Part shown: positions 24,260 to 30,880 of the stretch, one piece after another
How the letters are laid out: every line of letters begins with the position of its first letter
How positions within the stretch are numbered: position 1 is the stretch's first letter
IMG/VR virus record: IMGVR_UViG_3300005914_000029
Span: 1 to 37,338 of that record
Reading direction: 5' to 3' (one strand)
DNA length: 37,338 nt
Source: a virus
Made by a program: the position numbers and the translations under genes
The notes under the pieces: generated by a model
Databases searched by the model: none
What the model was told of the DNA's origin: nothing
What the model saw: only the letters and a program-made list of their open reading frames with translations

Positions 24260-24732
24260 TCCCTTGCTTCTTTGATGTACTCTACGTAGTCACTGCATAC
24301 CCCAAAGCATGTTGCTTTACACGTGTAATCTAACCAATCTTCTTCGTATGTTTCTGGCATCACCATAATACTACGATCAGCTAGTTCACACCCTGGACTA
24401 GTCCAGATATGTCCTTTGTTTGTCAACGTGTAATCATCGACATCATGCCAGAAATAATTTATTCTATCAAAGCCAAAATTGCCTGTCATGTAACTTAATG
24501 CTTCTATATTTTTGCAGTGGAACCAAACATGATTGTTCGTTAGTATTTCCTGAGGTGCTTCATATTGAGGTTCGAAGTGTCCCAGAAATAGTACTCCATC
24601 GATGACTCTAACATCGACTTCTACGTCAAACCCTTGAGTAAGTGCATATTTAATATGATCAGGGTGGTTCTCCATACTACTAGGTCCGTTTATGTTACCT
24701 CTATGTGCGATATATATTAGATTGTCATTCAT
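24256..24732 (-). CDS. Short glycerophosphodiester phosphodiesterase-like (GDPD) protein
   Basis: Starting at ATG 24732 it has 158 residues. IAHRG (H10, R11), E21-N22, EVDV (E38, D40) and LGHFE (H52) reproduce the GDPD active-site set, although HD is HF here. GDPDs usually have 230-250 residues, so the barrel's C-terminal half is shortened. FWHDVDDYTLT and the Cys-rich tail (CKATCFGVCSDY) replace it. If active it would release sn-glycerol-3-phosphate or a related phosphomonoester. ATGA overlaps on both sides tie it to the HAD and SGNH genes. Confidence 0.78.
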   Translation of the reverse strand: MNDNLIYIAHRGNINGPSSMENHPDHIKYALTQGFDVEVDVRVIDGVLFLGHFEPQYEAPQEILTNNHVWFHCKNIEALSYMTGNFGFDRINYFWHDVDDYTLTNKGHIWTSPGCELADRSIMVMPETYEEDWLDYTCKATCFGVCSDYVEYIKEARE

Positions 24733-25454
24733 AAGGATTTTAATATTCTCCATGTTTCTGTGTACCCATCAGCAACTTCAAAAACCACACATTGTGGCCA
24801 GGCCATCATTTTATCTGCTAGTGGCTTATCAATGCCATATTCATTGCATCTATCTCCAAAGAAGTATATCGTGTCATCATTTCCATGCAGATCAAGCCAG
24901 TCAGTAATCTGTCCTTTGTTCGCGCCTCTTAGTACAATATCTATACTGCAATCTCCGCCCAAGTAACAATCAAATCTAGGATATTCGTTGTTCAATTGAA
25001 TAACGAAGTTCTCTCTTTCCTTATACATGCTGTCATGTAACATGTATGCTTGTCTTTCTTTGGATGTGGCGTTTCTAGCACACAACGAATAGTTGTAACT
25101 GCCGTTTCTCCTCTCCAATACATTTTCCCATGATTGTTTTTTATTGAACAAACTGGATTGGTGAAAACCTTTTAAGTGTTCAAGATCCTTGTCTGTGAAA
25201 TGGGGTTGGTTGATGGCAACCTCGACTCCACTTTTTGTCCATATAGAATTACCTAAACAATGAAACCCTATTTTGGCTCCATGTGTTAGTTGTTGATCTA
25301 TTTGGTCGCATGTCTTTTGTCTATGGGATCCAGTCACTAGATAGTAATCTTTGTCTTGCAAAAAATCTTCTAACCAGTGTTGAAATTCAGTGTCCATCTT
25401 TTGTCCACGATTACATAGTACTCCATCAACATCAAATACAAATTTTGCACTCAT
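24729..25454 (-). CDS. HAD-superfamily phosphatase, phosphomannomutase-like cap type
   Basis: The 241-residue protein has motif I FDVDGVL (D8, D10), motif II LVTGSHRQ, lysine motif KGQITDWL and motif IV FFGDRCNEYGID. The SIDIVLRGANKGQ segment and the FGDxxxxxGxD ending resemble eukaryotic-type phosphomannomutase (HAD type IIB). It probably acts on a phosphorylated sugar or polyol. An ATAAATA-like sequence lies six bases before its start inside the cupin gene, so it might also be transcribed separately. Confidence 0.83.
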   Translation of the reverse strand: MSAKFVFDVDGVLCNRGQKMDTEFQHWLEDFLQDKDYYLVTGSHRQKTCDQIDQQLTHGAKIGFHCLGNSIWTKSGVEVAINQPHFTDKDLEHLKGFHQSSLFNKKQSWENVLERRNGSYNYSLCARNATSKERQAYMLHDSMYKERENFVIQLNNEYPRFDCYLGGDCSIDIVLRGANKGQITDWLDLHGNDDTIYFFGDRCNEYGIDKPLADKMMAWPQCVVFEVADGYTETWRILKSL

Positions 25455-25771
25455 ATGATATATTTATCCTGTGTGTCGCTTGGTGTTTTAATGCACACGA
25501 TGGTGCAATCTTTGTGAAATGTAGGATCAGCTACCTCATTAGGCTCTATGATAAATGTATCACCTGCGACTAGTTCAGTGTCGCACACATTCATTGAGCC
25601 TGATAATAAGATGTTATACTCTGTTCCAAGTTTGTGATAGTGAGCATCCCATTGTTCCCCTTCAAGGTGGGTTAGAATTCCTACTTCAAATTCCTTTGTT
25701 CTTAGTAGACTAGGTTCAAAATCGCCAATAACCCATCCTCGATGTGTATCGCTAAGTTTCCCTACGATCAC
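25451..25771 (-). CDS. Cupin-fold protein
   Basis: The 106-residue protein has a beta-barrel pattern with a metal motif in WDAHYHKLGTEYNILLSGS (HxH, then E) and AGDTFIIEPNEV, then a late histidine (FHKDC). Small cupins next to nucleotidyltransferases often act as sugar isomerases/epimerases or sensors; the specific role is unknown. It is linked by ATGA overlaps to the nucleotidyltransferase and HAD genes. Confidence 0.8.
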   Translation of the reverse strand: MIVGKLSDTHRGWVIGDFEPSLLRTKEFEVGILTHLEGEQWDAHYHKLGTEYNILLSGSMNVCDTELVAGDTFIIEPNEVADPTFHKDCTIVCIKTPSDTQDKYII

Positions 25772-26472
25772 TTTTCAAGATATGCTTTTAAATCTTCGGG
25801 TGTTCCGATAAAATTGATGAGATCACTTTTTAGTTCGTAGAATCCAGCGGAGCCATTAAATGAATTGTAAACTGGTCCGATATAGTATTCACCCAGTGAT
25901 CTTTTGCCAGATTGCATCATTAGTCTAGCAGAACTTACAAAGTCTTTACCATGTTTCCACCAATGCAGACCAGTTAATGCTTGGTCGCTAACTACTTCTT
26001 TTTCTACTATTTCACCTGTGTCTAGGTTGATGTAACTATGCTTGGGATCATCGCTCTTAACAGTAACAACTCCTGCATCATAATCCTCTAGTTTTTCAAA
26101 TACCAAATTCTTTTCAGCTAAATTCCATTCCATAATTTGATCAGAATTAACAATAAGTAGTTCTTCATCGTTGTTTATCAAGTCGGCCGCCCTCATTAAA
26201 GTATCTGCGGCACCTTCAGTGTCTCCCATTATGACAAATACTTTACAGTCTGGGAATTCTGCCTTTAGCCTTGCTCCCAGAGCGTTGTCCATTGGACTAG
26301 ATTCATCTTCTGGGATTAAAAAGATAAAGGTATTTACGGGGTTATACATCTGTAAACTTTTAGCAGATGCGATCAACATAGGATCACCCTTAACATCGAT
26401 TAGATTTTTGGGAGAGTCATAATGACCCTGGAAGCGTGTCCCTTTCCCAGCCGCTGGTATAATTATATTCAT
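25768..26472 (-). CDS. Nucleotidyltransferase (NDP-sugar or CDP-alcohol pyrophosphorylase type)
   Basis: Starting at ATG 26472 (MNIIIPAAGKGTRF) it has 234 residues. It has the GxGTR nucleotide loop (residues 9-13), a PKNL lysine, LLIVNSDQ for the metal aspartate, HSYINLD and the C-terminal FIGTPEDLKAYL typical of GlmU/RmlA/LicC-like enzymes. It would activate a phosphosugar or phospho-alcohol with an NTP. A longer reading from 26499 crosses the promoter and is rejected. It is the first gene of the operon and begins five bases after TAATAAATA with no ribosome site. Confidence 0.88.
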   Translation of the reverse strand: MNIIIPAAGKGTRFQGHYDSPKNLIDVKGDPMLIASAKSLQMYNPVNTFIFLIPEDESSPMDNALGARLKAEFPDCKVFVIMGDTEGAADTLMRAADLINNDEELLIVNSDQIMEWNLAEKNLVFEKLEDYDAGVVTVKSDDPKHSYINLDTGEIVEKEVVSDQALTGLHWWKHGKDFVSSARLMMQSGKRSLGEYYIGPVYNSFNGSAGFYELKSDLINFIGTPEDLKAYLEK

Positions 26473-26477
26473 AACTA

Positions 26478-26486
26478 TATTTATTA
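26478..26486 (-). promoter_or_regulatory. Late promoter element for the glycan-type operon
   Basis: Minus-strand TAATAAATA, then TAGTT, then ATG 26472. It lies four bases from the -35 box of the divergent early promoter, so early and late polymerases would compete here. Confidence 0.7.
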
Positions 26487-26490
26487 AGGA

Positions 26491-26519
26491 TTGACACACC
26501 GAATAAAAAAGTATATACT
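26491..26519 (+). promoter_or_regulatory. Strong sigma70-type early promoter
   Basis: TTGACA, 17 bases, TATACT: near-perfect consensus. The leader of about 22 bases holds AGGA before ATG 26548. It marks the left end of the early region. Confidence 0.9.
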
Positions 26520-26547
26520 ATGGTATATTAATAAATTAGGAACTACA

Positions 26548-27120
26548 ATGCATCAGAAAAAGTTTTTTATAGCAGACTTGCATTTTGGTCACAATAACAT
26601 TATCAAGTTCACGGATCATCATGATGGGACCAAACTGAGACCTTTTGATACATTAGAAGATATGGAAGACGCAATGGTGCAAATGCACAACGAAATCGTT
26701 AGCCCTATTGATAAAGTCTACATGTTGGGTGATATCGCGCTCACTCAGCAAGGCCTTGATAAAGTTAAACAGATGAATGGTATCAAAATTCTCGTTAAGG
26801 GTAACCACGACACCTTGAAATTACACAAATACGCAGAGGTGTTTAATGATATTAGAGGCTGTCATGTATCTAATGGATTAGTCTTTACCCATATACCTAT
26901 TCACCCTTCTCAATTGGGTAGATTTGGATGCAACGTGCATGGGCATTTACATGCAACTAGCGTATGGAAAGATGGCGCACGTGATCCTGGCTTCTTGTGT
27001 GTGTCTGCTGAACAGACAGGCTTGAGACCTATCGAATTTGAAGATGTGGTTGAGAGAATACTGGCACAAGGCGGTACGATCGGTATGTTGGACGGAAACG
27101 GAACCCAACCTAAAAAATAA
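26548..27120 (+). CDS. Calcineurin-like metallophosphoesterase
   Basis: Starting at ATG 26548 it has 190 residues, with the complete motif set: DLHFGH (D10, H12), GD (61-62), GNHD (85-88), TH (114-115) and HGHLH (131-135). The fold hydrolyses phosphomonoesters, phosphodiesters or cyclic nucleotides. Early expression suggests action on nucleotides or signalling molecules (for example cyclic or capped nucleotides), but the substrate cannot be read from sequence. The longer reading from 26491 begins in the promoter and is rejected. Confidence 0.93.
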   Translation: MHQKKFFIADLHFGHNNIIKFTDHHDGTKLRPFDTLEDMEDAMVQMHNEIVSPIDKVYMLGDIALTQQGLDKVKQMNGIKILVKGNHDTLKLHKYAEVFNDIRGCHVSNGLVFTHIPIHPSQLGRFGCNVHGHLHATSVWKDGARDPGFLCVSAEQTGLRPIEFEDVVERILAQGGTIGMLDGNGTQPKK

Positions 27121-27182
27121 TCTACCCAAAATGCTTTATTCAACTCCCACGAAATAGTATAATACGTAACACAAGACGCGAA

Positions 27183-27210
27183 TTGACAAATTGCTAACTA
27201 TTGCTATACA
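27183..27210 (+). promoter_or_regulatory. Sigma70-type early promoter
   Basis: TTGACA, 16 bases, TATACA. It drives the gene at 27256 and probably the structured region and genes beyond. Confidence 0.75.
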
Positions 27211-27226
27211 CAGCGTCTGAAACATC

Positions 27227-27250
27227 GAGGGTTCTCCCCTCTTAATTTTT
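27227..27250 (+). terminator. Leader hairpin followed by T-rich tract, possible attenuator
   Basis: GAGGG-TTCTC-CCCTC followed by TTAATTTTT, placed between the promoter start site and ATG 27256. As a five-bp stem it would be a weak terminator, suited to partial attenuation. Confidence 0.5.
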
Positions 27251-27255
27251 AAATC

Positions 27256-27603
27256 ATGGATTGTTCAATAATGCAAATAGAAAAACATACGCACGGAGAT
27301 GTATTAGTGAAAAATTGGGATGAATCTGATTGGATCATCTTCAGAGAAATTCTCCAAACTGCTTTGCTCACTAAAACTGCGGAAATAACCTTCACTAAAC
27401 TTGATGGTGATATACGAGTAATGACCTGTACACTTGATCCTGAAATCTTACCAGTAAAAGTAGTTAAAGAGGGAGAAGAAAAACCCACAAAAACACTTAA
27501 AAATCCTACTAACACTTTAGTAGTTTATGATGTCAATGCTAAAGGTTGGCGCAGTTTCGTTGTTAAAAACGTTACTCGGGTTTTATATAAAGATATAGAT
27601 TAA
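27256..27603 (+). CDS. WYL_2/DUF2693-like Sm/SH3-barrel protein
   Basis: The 115-residue protein has the pattern ITFTKLDGDIRVMTCTLDPEILP, then a linker, then VVYDVNAKGWRSFVVKNVTRV, which matches my memory of the phage family WYL_2 (Sm-like SH3 barrel). Such proteins may bind nucleic acid or ligands, but the function is not established. No Shine-Dalgarno precedes ATG 27256 or the alternative Met6 (27271), while a hairpin/T-tract sits just upstream, so expression may be controlled in the leader. Confidence 0.72.
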   Translation: MDCSIMQIEKHTHGDVLVKNWDESDWIIFREILQTALLTKTAEITFTKLDGDIRVMTCTLDPEILPVKVVKEGEEKPTKTLKNPTNTLVVYDVNAKGWRSFVVKNVTRVLYKDID

Positions 27604-27611
27604 CAGAACGT

Positions 27612-27772
27612 GTCTCTAACCGAGACTAGTAGTTGCTTATCCCCTCTACGACGAGAAGGAGGTTAGTTATCTCCAAATAGGGATACGATGACAGTAGTCC
27701 GTATACTTGGGTGCGTTAGTCCGAAGCGGTGGAGAGTTGGTGTCCCGACTTGTAGAAGCTCGTTAGGACACC
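27612..27772 (+). ncRNA. Putative structured RNA or 5' UTR between two early genes
   Basis: This 204-bp gap (27604-27807) has no convincing gene but several clear helices: GTCTC/GAGAC (27612-27626); TATCCC/GGGATA (27638-27643 with 27680-27685) enclosing CTC/GAG and GGAG/CTCC as a possible three-way junction; CTTGG/CCGAAG; and a strong final hairpin GGTGTCC...GGACACC (27739-27772) with inner CGA-CTT/AAG-TCG and a GTAG loop. It is transcribed with the flanking genes. It could be a stable small RNA, a regulatory leader of the 27808 gene, or a terminator-like barrier. No known riboswitch, ribozyme core or tRNA was recognised. Confidence 0.5.
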
Positions 27773-27807
27773 ATTATAATTTAACTTAACTAAAAGAGGT
27801 TAGCACC

Positions 27808-28185
27808 ATGGGATCTATGGTTAGCAATGCATTACGTACCCCAGACGGAACGATATTAGAAAGTTTTTTCCGACATGACTACAAGACATATATTGACGCC
27901 AATGGCAACGAGTATATGATTGACGGCGGGTTTGATTACGTGCGATCCAGTGGTAACGGAGACGAGGAATATTTAACGGTTACTTTGGAAGATGGACATG
28001 AGAAAGTTCGTGAAGCAATGACTTGGGGAAGTTACGGCATCAACGGTGACCAACCATTAAGACGAATTAAACTATCTGAGATGGACACCGATCACATACA
28101 AGCGTGTATTGATACGCAGAGTGGTATGTATCCTCAGATGAAGACAGCAATGTTAAATGAATTGGAGCATAGATCCAATGAATAA
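27808..28185 (+). CDS. Phage early protein, paralogue of the protein at 34921
   Basis: The 125-residue protein shares NALRTPDGTILESFFRHDY, YIDANG, MIDGG and WGSYGINGDQP with the protein at 34921-35367, so the two are paralogues about 7 kb apart. No domain of known function is recognised. A GAGG ribosome site is followed by the ATG. The preceding 200 bases are a structured noncoding region. Its end overlaps a small membrane-protein gene by eight bases. Confidence 0.78.
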   Translation: MGSMVSNALRTPDGTILESFFRHDYKTYIDANGNEYMIDGGFDYVRSSGNGDEEYLTVTLEDGHEKVREAMTWGSYGINGDQPLRRIKLSEMDTDHIQACIDTQSGMYPQMKTAMLNELEHRSNE

Positions 28186-28333
28186 CTTATTTGGCTTCAT
28201 ATACGTATGTATTTGGATAGCAGGCGTTGTTATTGCGAAGGGATTTTGGAGTACATGTTTTGCACTGGTCATTCCCTTCTGGTCTTTCTATTTAGTTATC
28301 GAGAAAGTGTTGATAGTATTAGGAATGATATGA
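28178..28333 (+). CDS. Small two-pass membrane protein, 51 aa
   Basis: A short frame starts inside the end of the previous gene. It is almost wholly hydrophobic (FGFIYVCIWIAGVVIA and STCFALVIPFWSFYLVI) with KG and EK between and after the segments. It probably makes a helical hairpin in the inner membrane. No ribosome site is obvious, so translational coupling is likely. It could be involved in exclusion or membrane takeover; no family is recognised. Confidence 0.62.
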   Translation: MNNLFGFIYVCIWIAGVVIAKGFWSTCFALVIPFWSFYLVIEKVLIVLGMI

Positions 28334-28339
28334 TTAATA

Positions 28340-28534
28340 ATGAGACAATTAAAAAAATCAGTCTGGCCACATAAGGTCTCACTTAAAACAGTAGATGTGG
28401 ATCAAATAGAAATTTGGTTAGGTAGTGTGTTTAAAAACAAGTGGCATGTAGTTTGTAGTCACCAGTCAACTGATTTTTATTTTAAAAAACAACAGGATGC
28501 GGTTTGGTTTGCATTGAGATGGAATACAGAATGA
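28340..28534 (+). CDS. Conserved small marine-phage protein, 64 aa
   Basis: It contains WPHKVSLKTVDVDQIEIWLG, then WHVVCSHQSTDFYFK and a DAVWFALRW ending. I recall similar proteins in marine phages. The basic N-terminus and beta-strand/helix alternation suggest a small alpha/beta fold. The ribosome site is weak. Its TGA overlaps the ATG of the exonuclease gene (ATGA). Function unknown. Confidence 0.72.
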   Translation: MRQLKKSVWPHKVSLKTVDVDQIEIWLGSVFKNKWHVVCSHQSTDFYFKKQQDAVWFALRWNTE

Positions 28535-28971
28535 GAATTTACATTGATACAGAATTTAACGACTTTAGAGGTGATTTAATCTCGATGGCATTGGTAGCTG
28601 AAGATGGCACCGAATTTTACGAAGTATTAGAGTGCGCAAATCCTAGCAGTTGGGTCGCCCAGCATGTTATGACATGCTTACTAAAAGAACCTATACCTAT
28701 AAATATTTTTCAACACCGCTTGTATATGTTTCTGCATCGGTATAACTATATTCATCTAATAGCAGATTGGCCCGAAGATATTCACCACTTCTGCGAAGCA
28801 TTGATAACTGGACCAGGCGAATGTTTAAACTTTCCGACAATCGTTATGGAGATGCGTCGAGATTTAAGTAGCGACAATAGCGCGGTACCCCACAATGCAT
28901 TACATGATGCGAGAGCAATTGCCCAACAAGATAAGGGCCAACAAACTATGAGGAATAATAATGCAAGTTAA
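28531..28971 (+). CDS. DEDDh-type 3'-5' exonuclease (RNase T/DnaQ-like)
   Basis: Starting at ATG 28531 it has 146 residues. Motif I YIDTEFN gives D6 and E8, IADWPED gives D79 for motif II, and HNALHDARAIA gives H121 and D126 for motif III (H-x4-D). It is short but complete for the fold, and probably trims RNA or DNA 3' ends. The ATGA overlap with the previous gene decides the start over upstream in-frame Mets. It overlaps the next gene by 11 bases. An early nuclease could act in host RNA turnover or DNA processing. Confidence 0.83.
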   Translation: MRIYIDTEFNDFRGDLISMALVAEDGTEFYEVLECANPSSWVAQHVMTCLLKEPIPINIFQHRLYMFLHRYNYIHLIADWPEDIHHFCEALITGPGECLNFPTIVMEMRRDLSSDNSAVPHNALHDARAIAQQDKGQQTMRNNNAS

Positions 28972-29614
28972 AATCGGACAGTACCCTAGTCGTTGGATTA
29001 GCAATATACACACTCGGCATATGGAGAAGAAATATGGATTCATGTGTGATAATGAGAATATTACTTTCACCGATCATGCACTAGAATACCTCGAAGGTAT
29101 ATTACAAACTGTTTATAACTGGACAGGTAACCTAGTACTAGACCGTTTAGAACAGCGTGTAATGGTTCGCATTGATCCGTGGGATACTTGGAGTATGGAT
29201 CACACTGTTGCTCTTATTATATTGCCTATGTTAGTGCAACTCAAAAAAGATAATCACGGTGGACCTATGGTAGACATGAAAGATGTTCCCAAAGAACTTC
29301 GTGCTACTAAGAAGCAAACGACAGAGGCCAGTTCAACTGGTCACCTAGACAATAATCACTTTGCTCGTTGGGAGTGGGTTATGGATGAAATGATCTTTGC
29401 ATTTCAAAGCAAAGTAGATGAAGATTGGGAAGAGCAGTTCCAATCAGGCGAAATGGATATTGTCTGGGTGCCTTGCGGTAATGGACATAGTGAAATGACT
29501 CATGGGCCCAATCACACTTTTAAAGTTGATCGTGTTGCTCGCGACAAATACCAAAAACGCATCAGCAATGGATTCCGACTGTTCGGAGTCTACTTCGAAT
29601 CACTTTGGGATTAA
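28961..29614 (+). CDS. Conserved T4-like phage protein of unknown function, 217 aa
   Basis: Recognisable features are the opening KIGQYPSRWISNIHTRHMEKKYG, the central VRIDPWDTWSMDHTVALIILPML and the ending RISNGFRLFGVYFESLWD. I recall close relatives in many T4-like and marine phages, always without function. No nuclease or ATPase motif is seen. It begins within the exonuclease gene with an AGGAAT ribosome site. Confidence 0.8.
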   Translation: MQVKIGQYPSRWISNIHTRHMEKKYGFMCDNENITFTDHALEYLEGILQTVYNWTGNLVLDRLEQRVMVRIDPWDTWSMDHTVALIILPMLVQLKKDNHGGPMVDMKDVPKELRATKKQTTEASSTGHLDNNHFARWEWVMDEMIFAFQSKVDEDWEEQFQSGEMDIVWVPCGNGHSEMTHGPNHTFKVDRVARDKYQKRISNGFRLFGVYFESLWD

Positions 29615-29623
29615 CATTAAAGA

Positions 29624-29652
29624 TTGACATTGGGGCATCTGTGTGCTAATCT
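29624..29652 (+). promoter_or_regulatory. Sigma70-type early promoter
   Basis: TTGACA, 17 bases, TAATCT, followed by a 28-base leader with AAGGA before ATG 29681. It starts the long run of small overlapping genes. Confidence 0.8.
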
Positions 29653-29680
29653 ATAACTTTACTAATAAGGAAAATACATT

Positions 29681-29833
29681 ATGCCATTAATATTAATAAT
29701 ACTTTGGGCGATAGCCGCCTGGTTTACTCATGTAATCTCGTGCTTTATTGCAGGTTCATGGGGATTCCTCATTGCAGGAGCCATCTTGTTTCCGATAGCA
29801 TGGGTACACGGCACTTGGCTTTGGTTTCAGTAG
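29681..29833 (+). CDS. Small two-pass membrane protein, 50 aa
   Basis: Two hydrophobic helices (PLILIILWAIAAWFTHVI and WGFLIAGAILFPIAWVHG) and a Trp-rich end (TWLWFQ). The C-x-x-x-x-x-W-G-F-x-I-A-G-A-x-x-F-P-x-x-x-x-H-G pattern is one I recall from many phage small membrane proteins of unknown role. AAGGA precedes the ATG. It is the first gene behind the promoter at 29624, and its stop directly abuts the next ATG (TAG then ATG). Confidence 0.75.
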   Translation: MPLILIILWAIAAWFTHVISCFIAGSWGFLIAGAILFPIAWVHGTWLWFQ

Positions 29834-30091
29834 ATGACTGACACCAAAGAAATAGAAATTGCAAAGGTTGGCGAATTCAGATTTGCAAAGGCTGGTGAAT
29901 TCACAGTTAAATCTGCGCCGGCTATAATCTGCAATAACGGCATTAAGATTGATTTTTCTGGTATAGTAGGCGAATCTGGGAATATTAATATTTCTCCGAT
30001 TTACCGTATATTGTCCAGAGCGATTTCTATGCTAGAGCTTATCGCGATAGAGCCTCCCACCACGGAATACATCGCAAAGGTGAAAAAATGA
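29834..30091 (+). CDS. Unknown early protein, 85 aa
   Basis: The N-terminus carries a near-repeat (KVGEFRFAK then KAGEFTVKS), then a beta-like segment NNGIKIDFSGIVGESGN and a helix IYRILSRAISMLELIAIE. No family recognised. Its TGA overlaps the next ATG (ATGA). Confidence 0.65.
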   Translation: MTDTKEIEIAKVGEFRFAKAGEFTVKSAPAIICNNGIKIDFSGIVGESGNINISPIYRILSRAISMLELIAIEPPTTEYIAKVKK

Positions 30092-30360
30092 GTGATGGTT
30101 ACGGTTGTACCTGTGCCGCTTACAGCCAATCTGAATGTGCCTGTGATGCTGACTGGACACCGCAAGAGATATACGACCTAAGAGATAAAGTCAAAGAACT
30201 AGAGGCAATGAACAATGTGACTCGATTTGAGGTGATAGATCAAAAAGGTCGTTCGTATGTTCACTATCTTGACAAAAATGAAAGCATTAGATATAGTTTG
30301 CAAGATGCAGACCGTACCCTAAAAGTGTTTATCGACGCGAAAAAAGGTGACAATTTATGA
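30088..30360 (+). CDS. Early protein: Cys-rich N-terminus joined to a conserved phage beta-domain, 90 aa
   Basis: Residues 1-22 contain four Cys (YGCTCAAYSQSECACDADW), a possible metal site. A helix (DLRDKVKELEAMN) leads to the C-terminal VTRFEVIDQKGRSYVHYLD and YSLQDADRTLKVFID, a module I recall as a separate small phage protein. The gene therefore looks like a fusion of two small modules. It is coupled by ATGA overlaps at both ends. Confidence 0.72.
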   Translation: MSDGYGCTCAAYSQSECACDADWTPQEIYDLRDKVKELEAMNNVTRFEVIDQKGRSYVHYLDKNESIRYSLQDADRTLKVFIDAKKGDNL

Positions 30361-30665
30361 ACAATGATTATTATCCAGACAGTTGGGTCGTCGTAAAGAT
30401 GGAAGCAGGTCTTTACAAAGTACTAGGCGGATGGAGTGGTGGATATACTACTGGCGGCAGTTGGAGGCTGAACAGTGGTATTACTAGAGTAGAGGATGCA
30501 GGAAAACATTGGCGCTTTTATGGAGAGAGCGGCAGTTGCTATGTAGTACACAAAAAAGGATACGCCATGCGCATGAGTATGTCTGGTTTATATAATCAAA
30601 TAAAAGACCGTGTGGAATTATTAGACAAAGATACTGATTGGATTATTAAGGAGTGGAGTACGTGA
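30357..30665 (+). CDS. Conserved small phage protein, 102 aa
   Basis: DSWVVVKMEAGLYKVLGGWSGGY, then SWRLNSGITRVE and GESGSCYVVHKKGYAMR form a beta-rich pattern known to me from many phage genomes without function. Its C-terminal TDWIIKEWST is the upstream edge of the tandem duplication that follows; copies of this tail are found at two repeat junctions. It overlaps the next gene through GTGA. Confidence 0.75.
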   Translation: MNNDYYPDSWVVVKMEAGLYKVLGGWSGGYTTGGSWRLNSGITRVEDAGKHWRFYGESGSCYVVHKKGYAMRMSMSGLYNQIKDRVELLDKDTDWIIKEWST

Positions 30666-30880
30666 ATTTGAGTTTTATTTTATTTGAAATAGAATGGGTA
30701 ACCAAGTATTCAATATATGCGTTTCATTTTATGGGCGTTAATAATTGGGATGAGGATATTCGTTGTTTGTTAGGCGTTGCCTGGGACCCAGGCGTGGACA
30801 TGCATACAGGCCAGCCCTTGTATGGCGGTGCCTATATAACCCTCGATTTATTTTATATGCAGTTCTTTATCTCGGTATAA
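30662..30880 (+). CDS. Tandem family protein copy 1, 72 aa
   Basis: GTG start eight bases after AAGGAG, overlapping the upstream TGA. LSFILFEIEWVTKYSIYAFHF, then NNWDEDIRCLLGVAW and a hydrophobic end (ITLDLFYMQFFISV). This is the longest copy, with an extra PGVDMHTGQPLYGG loop. Aromatic and hydrophobic; perhaps membrane-associated. No family recognised. Confidence 0.7.
   Translation: MNLSFILFEIEWVTKYSIYAFHFMGVNNWDEDIRCLLGVAWDPGVDMHTGQPLYGGAYITLDLFYMQFFISV

Noticed and set aside
24692-24966. Plus-strand frames across the GDPD/HAD genes
   Set aside because: Antisense to genes with clear catalytic motifs and overlapping start/stop coupling.
27158-27163. TATAAT as a further early promoter
   Set aside because: No recognisable -35 at the right distance; the TTGACA-N16-TATACA pair just downstream is better.
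27688-27789. 33-codon frame starting ATGACAGTAGTC
   Set aside because: Weak AGGG site and unusual codons (CGG, CCG, TCG) for this genome; it overlaps the strongest helices. Kept only as an alternative to the RNA.
27604-27807. tRNA or known ribozyme in the structured gap
   Set aside because: No TTCGA T-loop, no cloverleaf around GGTGTCC/GGACACC (only 20 bases enclosed), and no CUGAUGA/GAAA hammerhead core.
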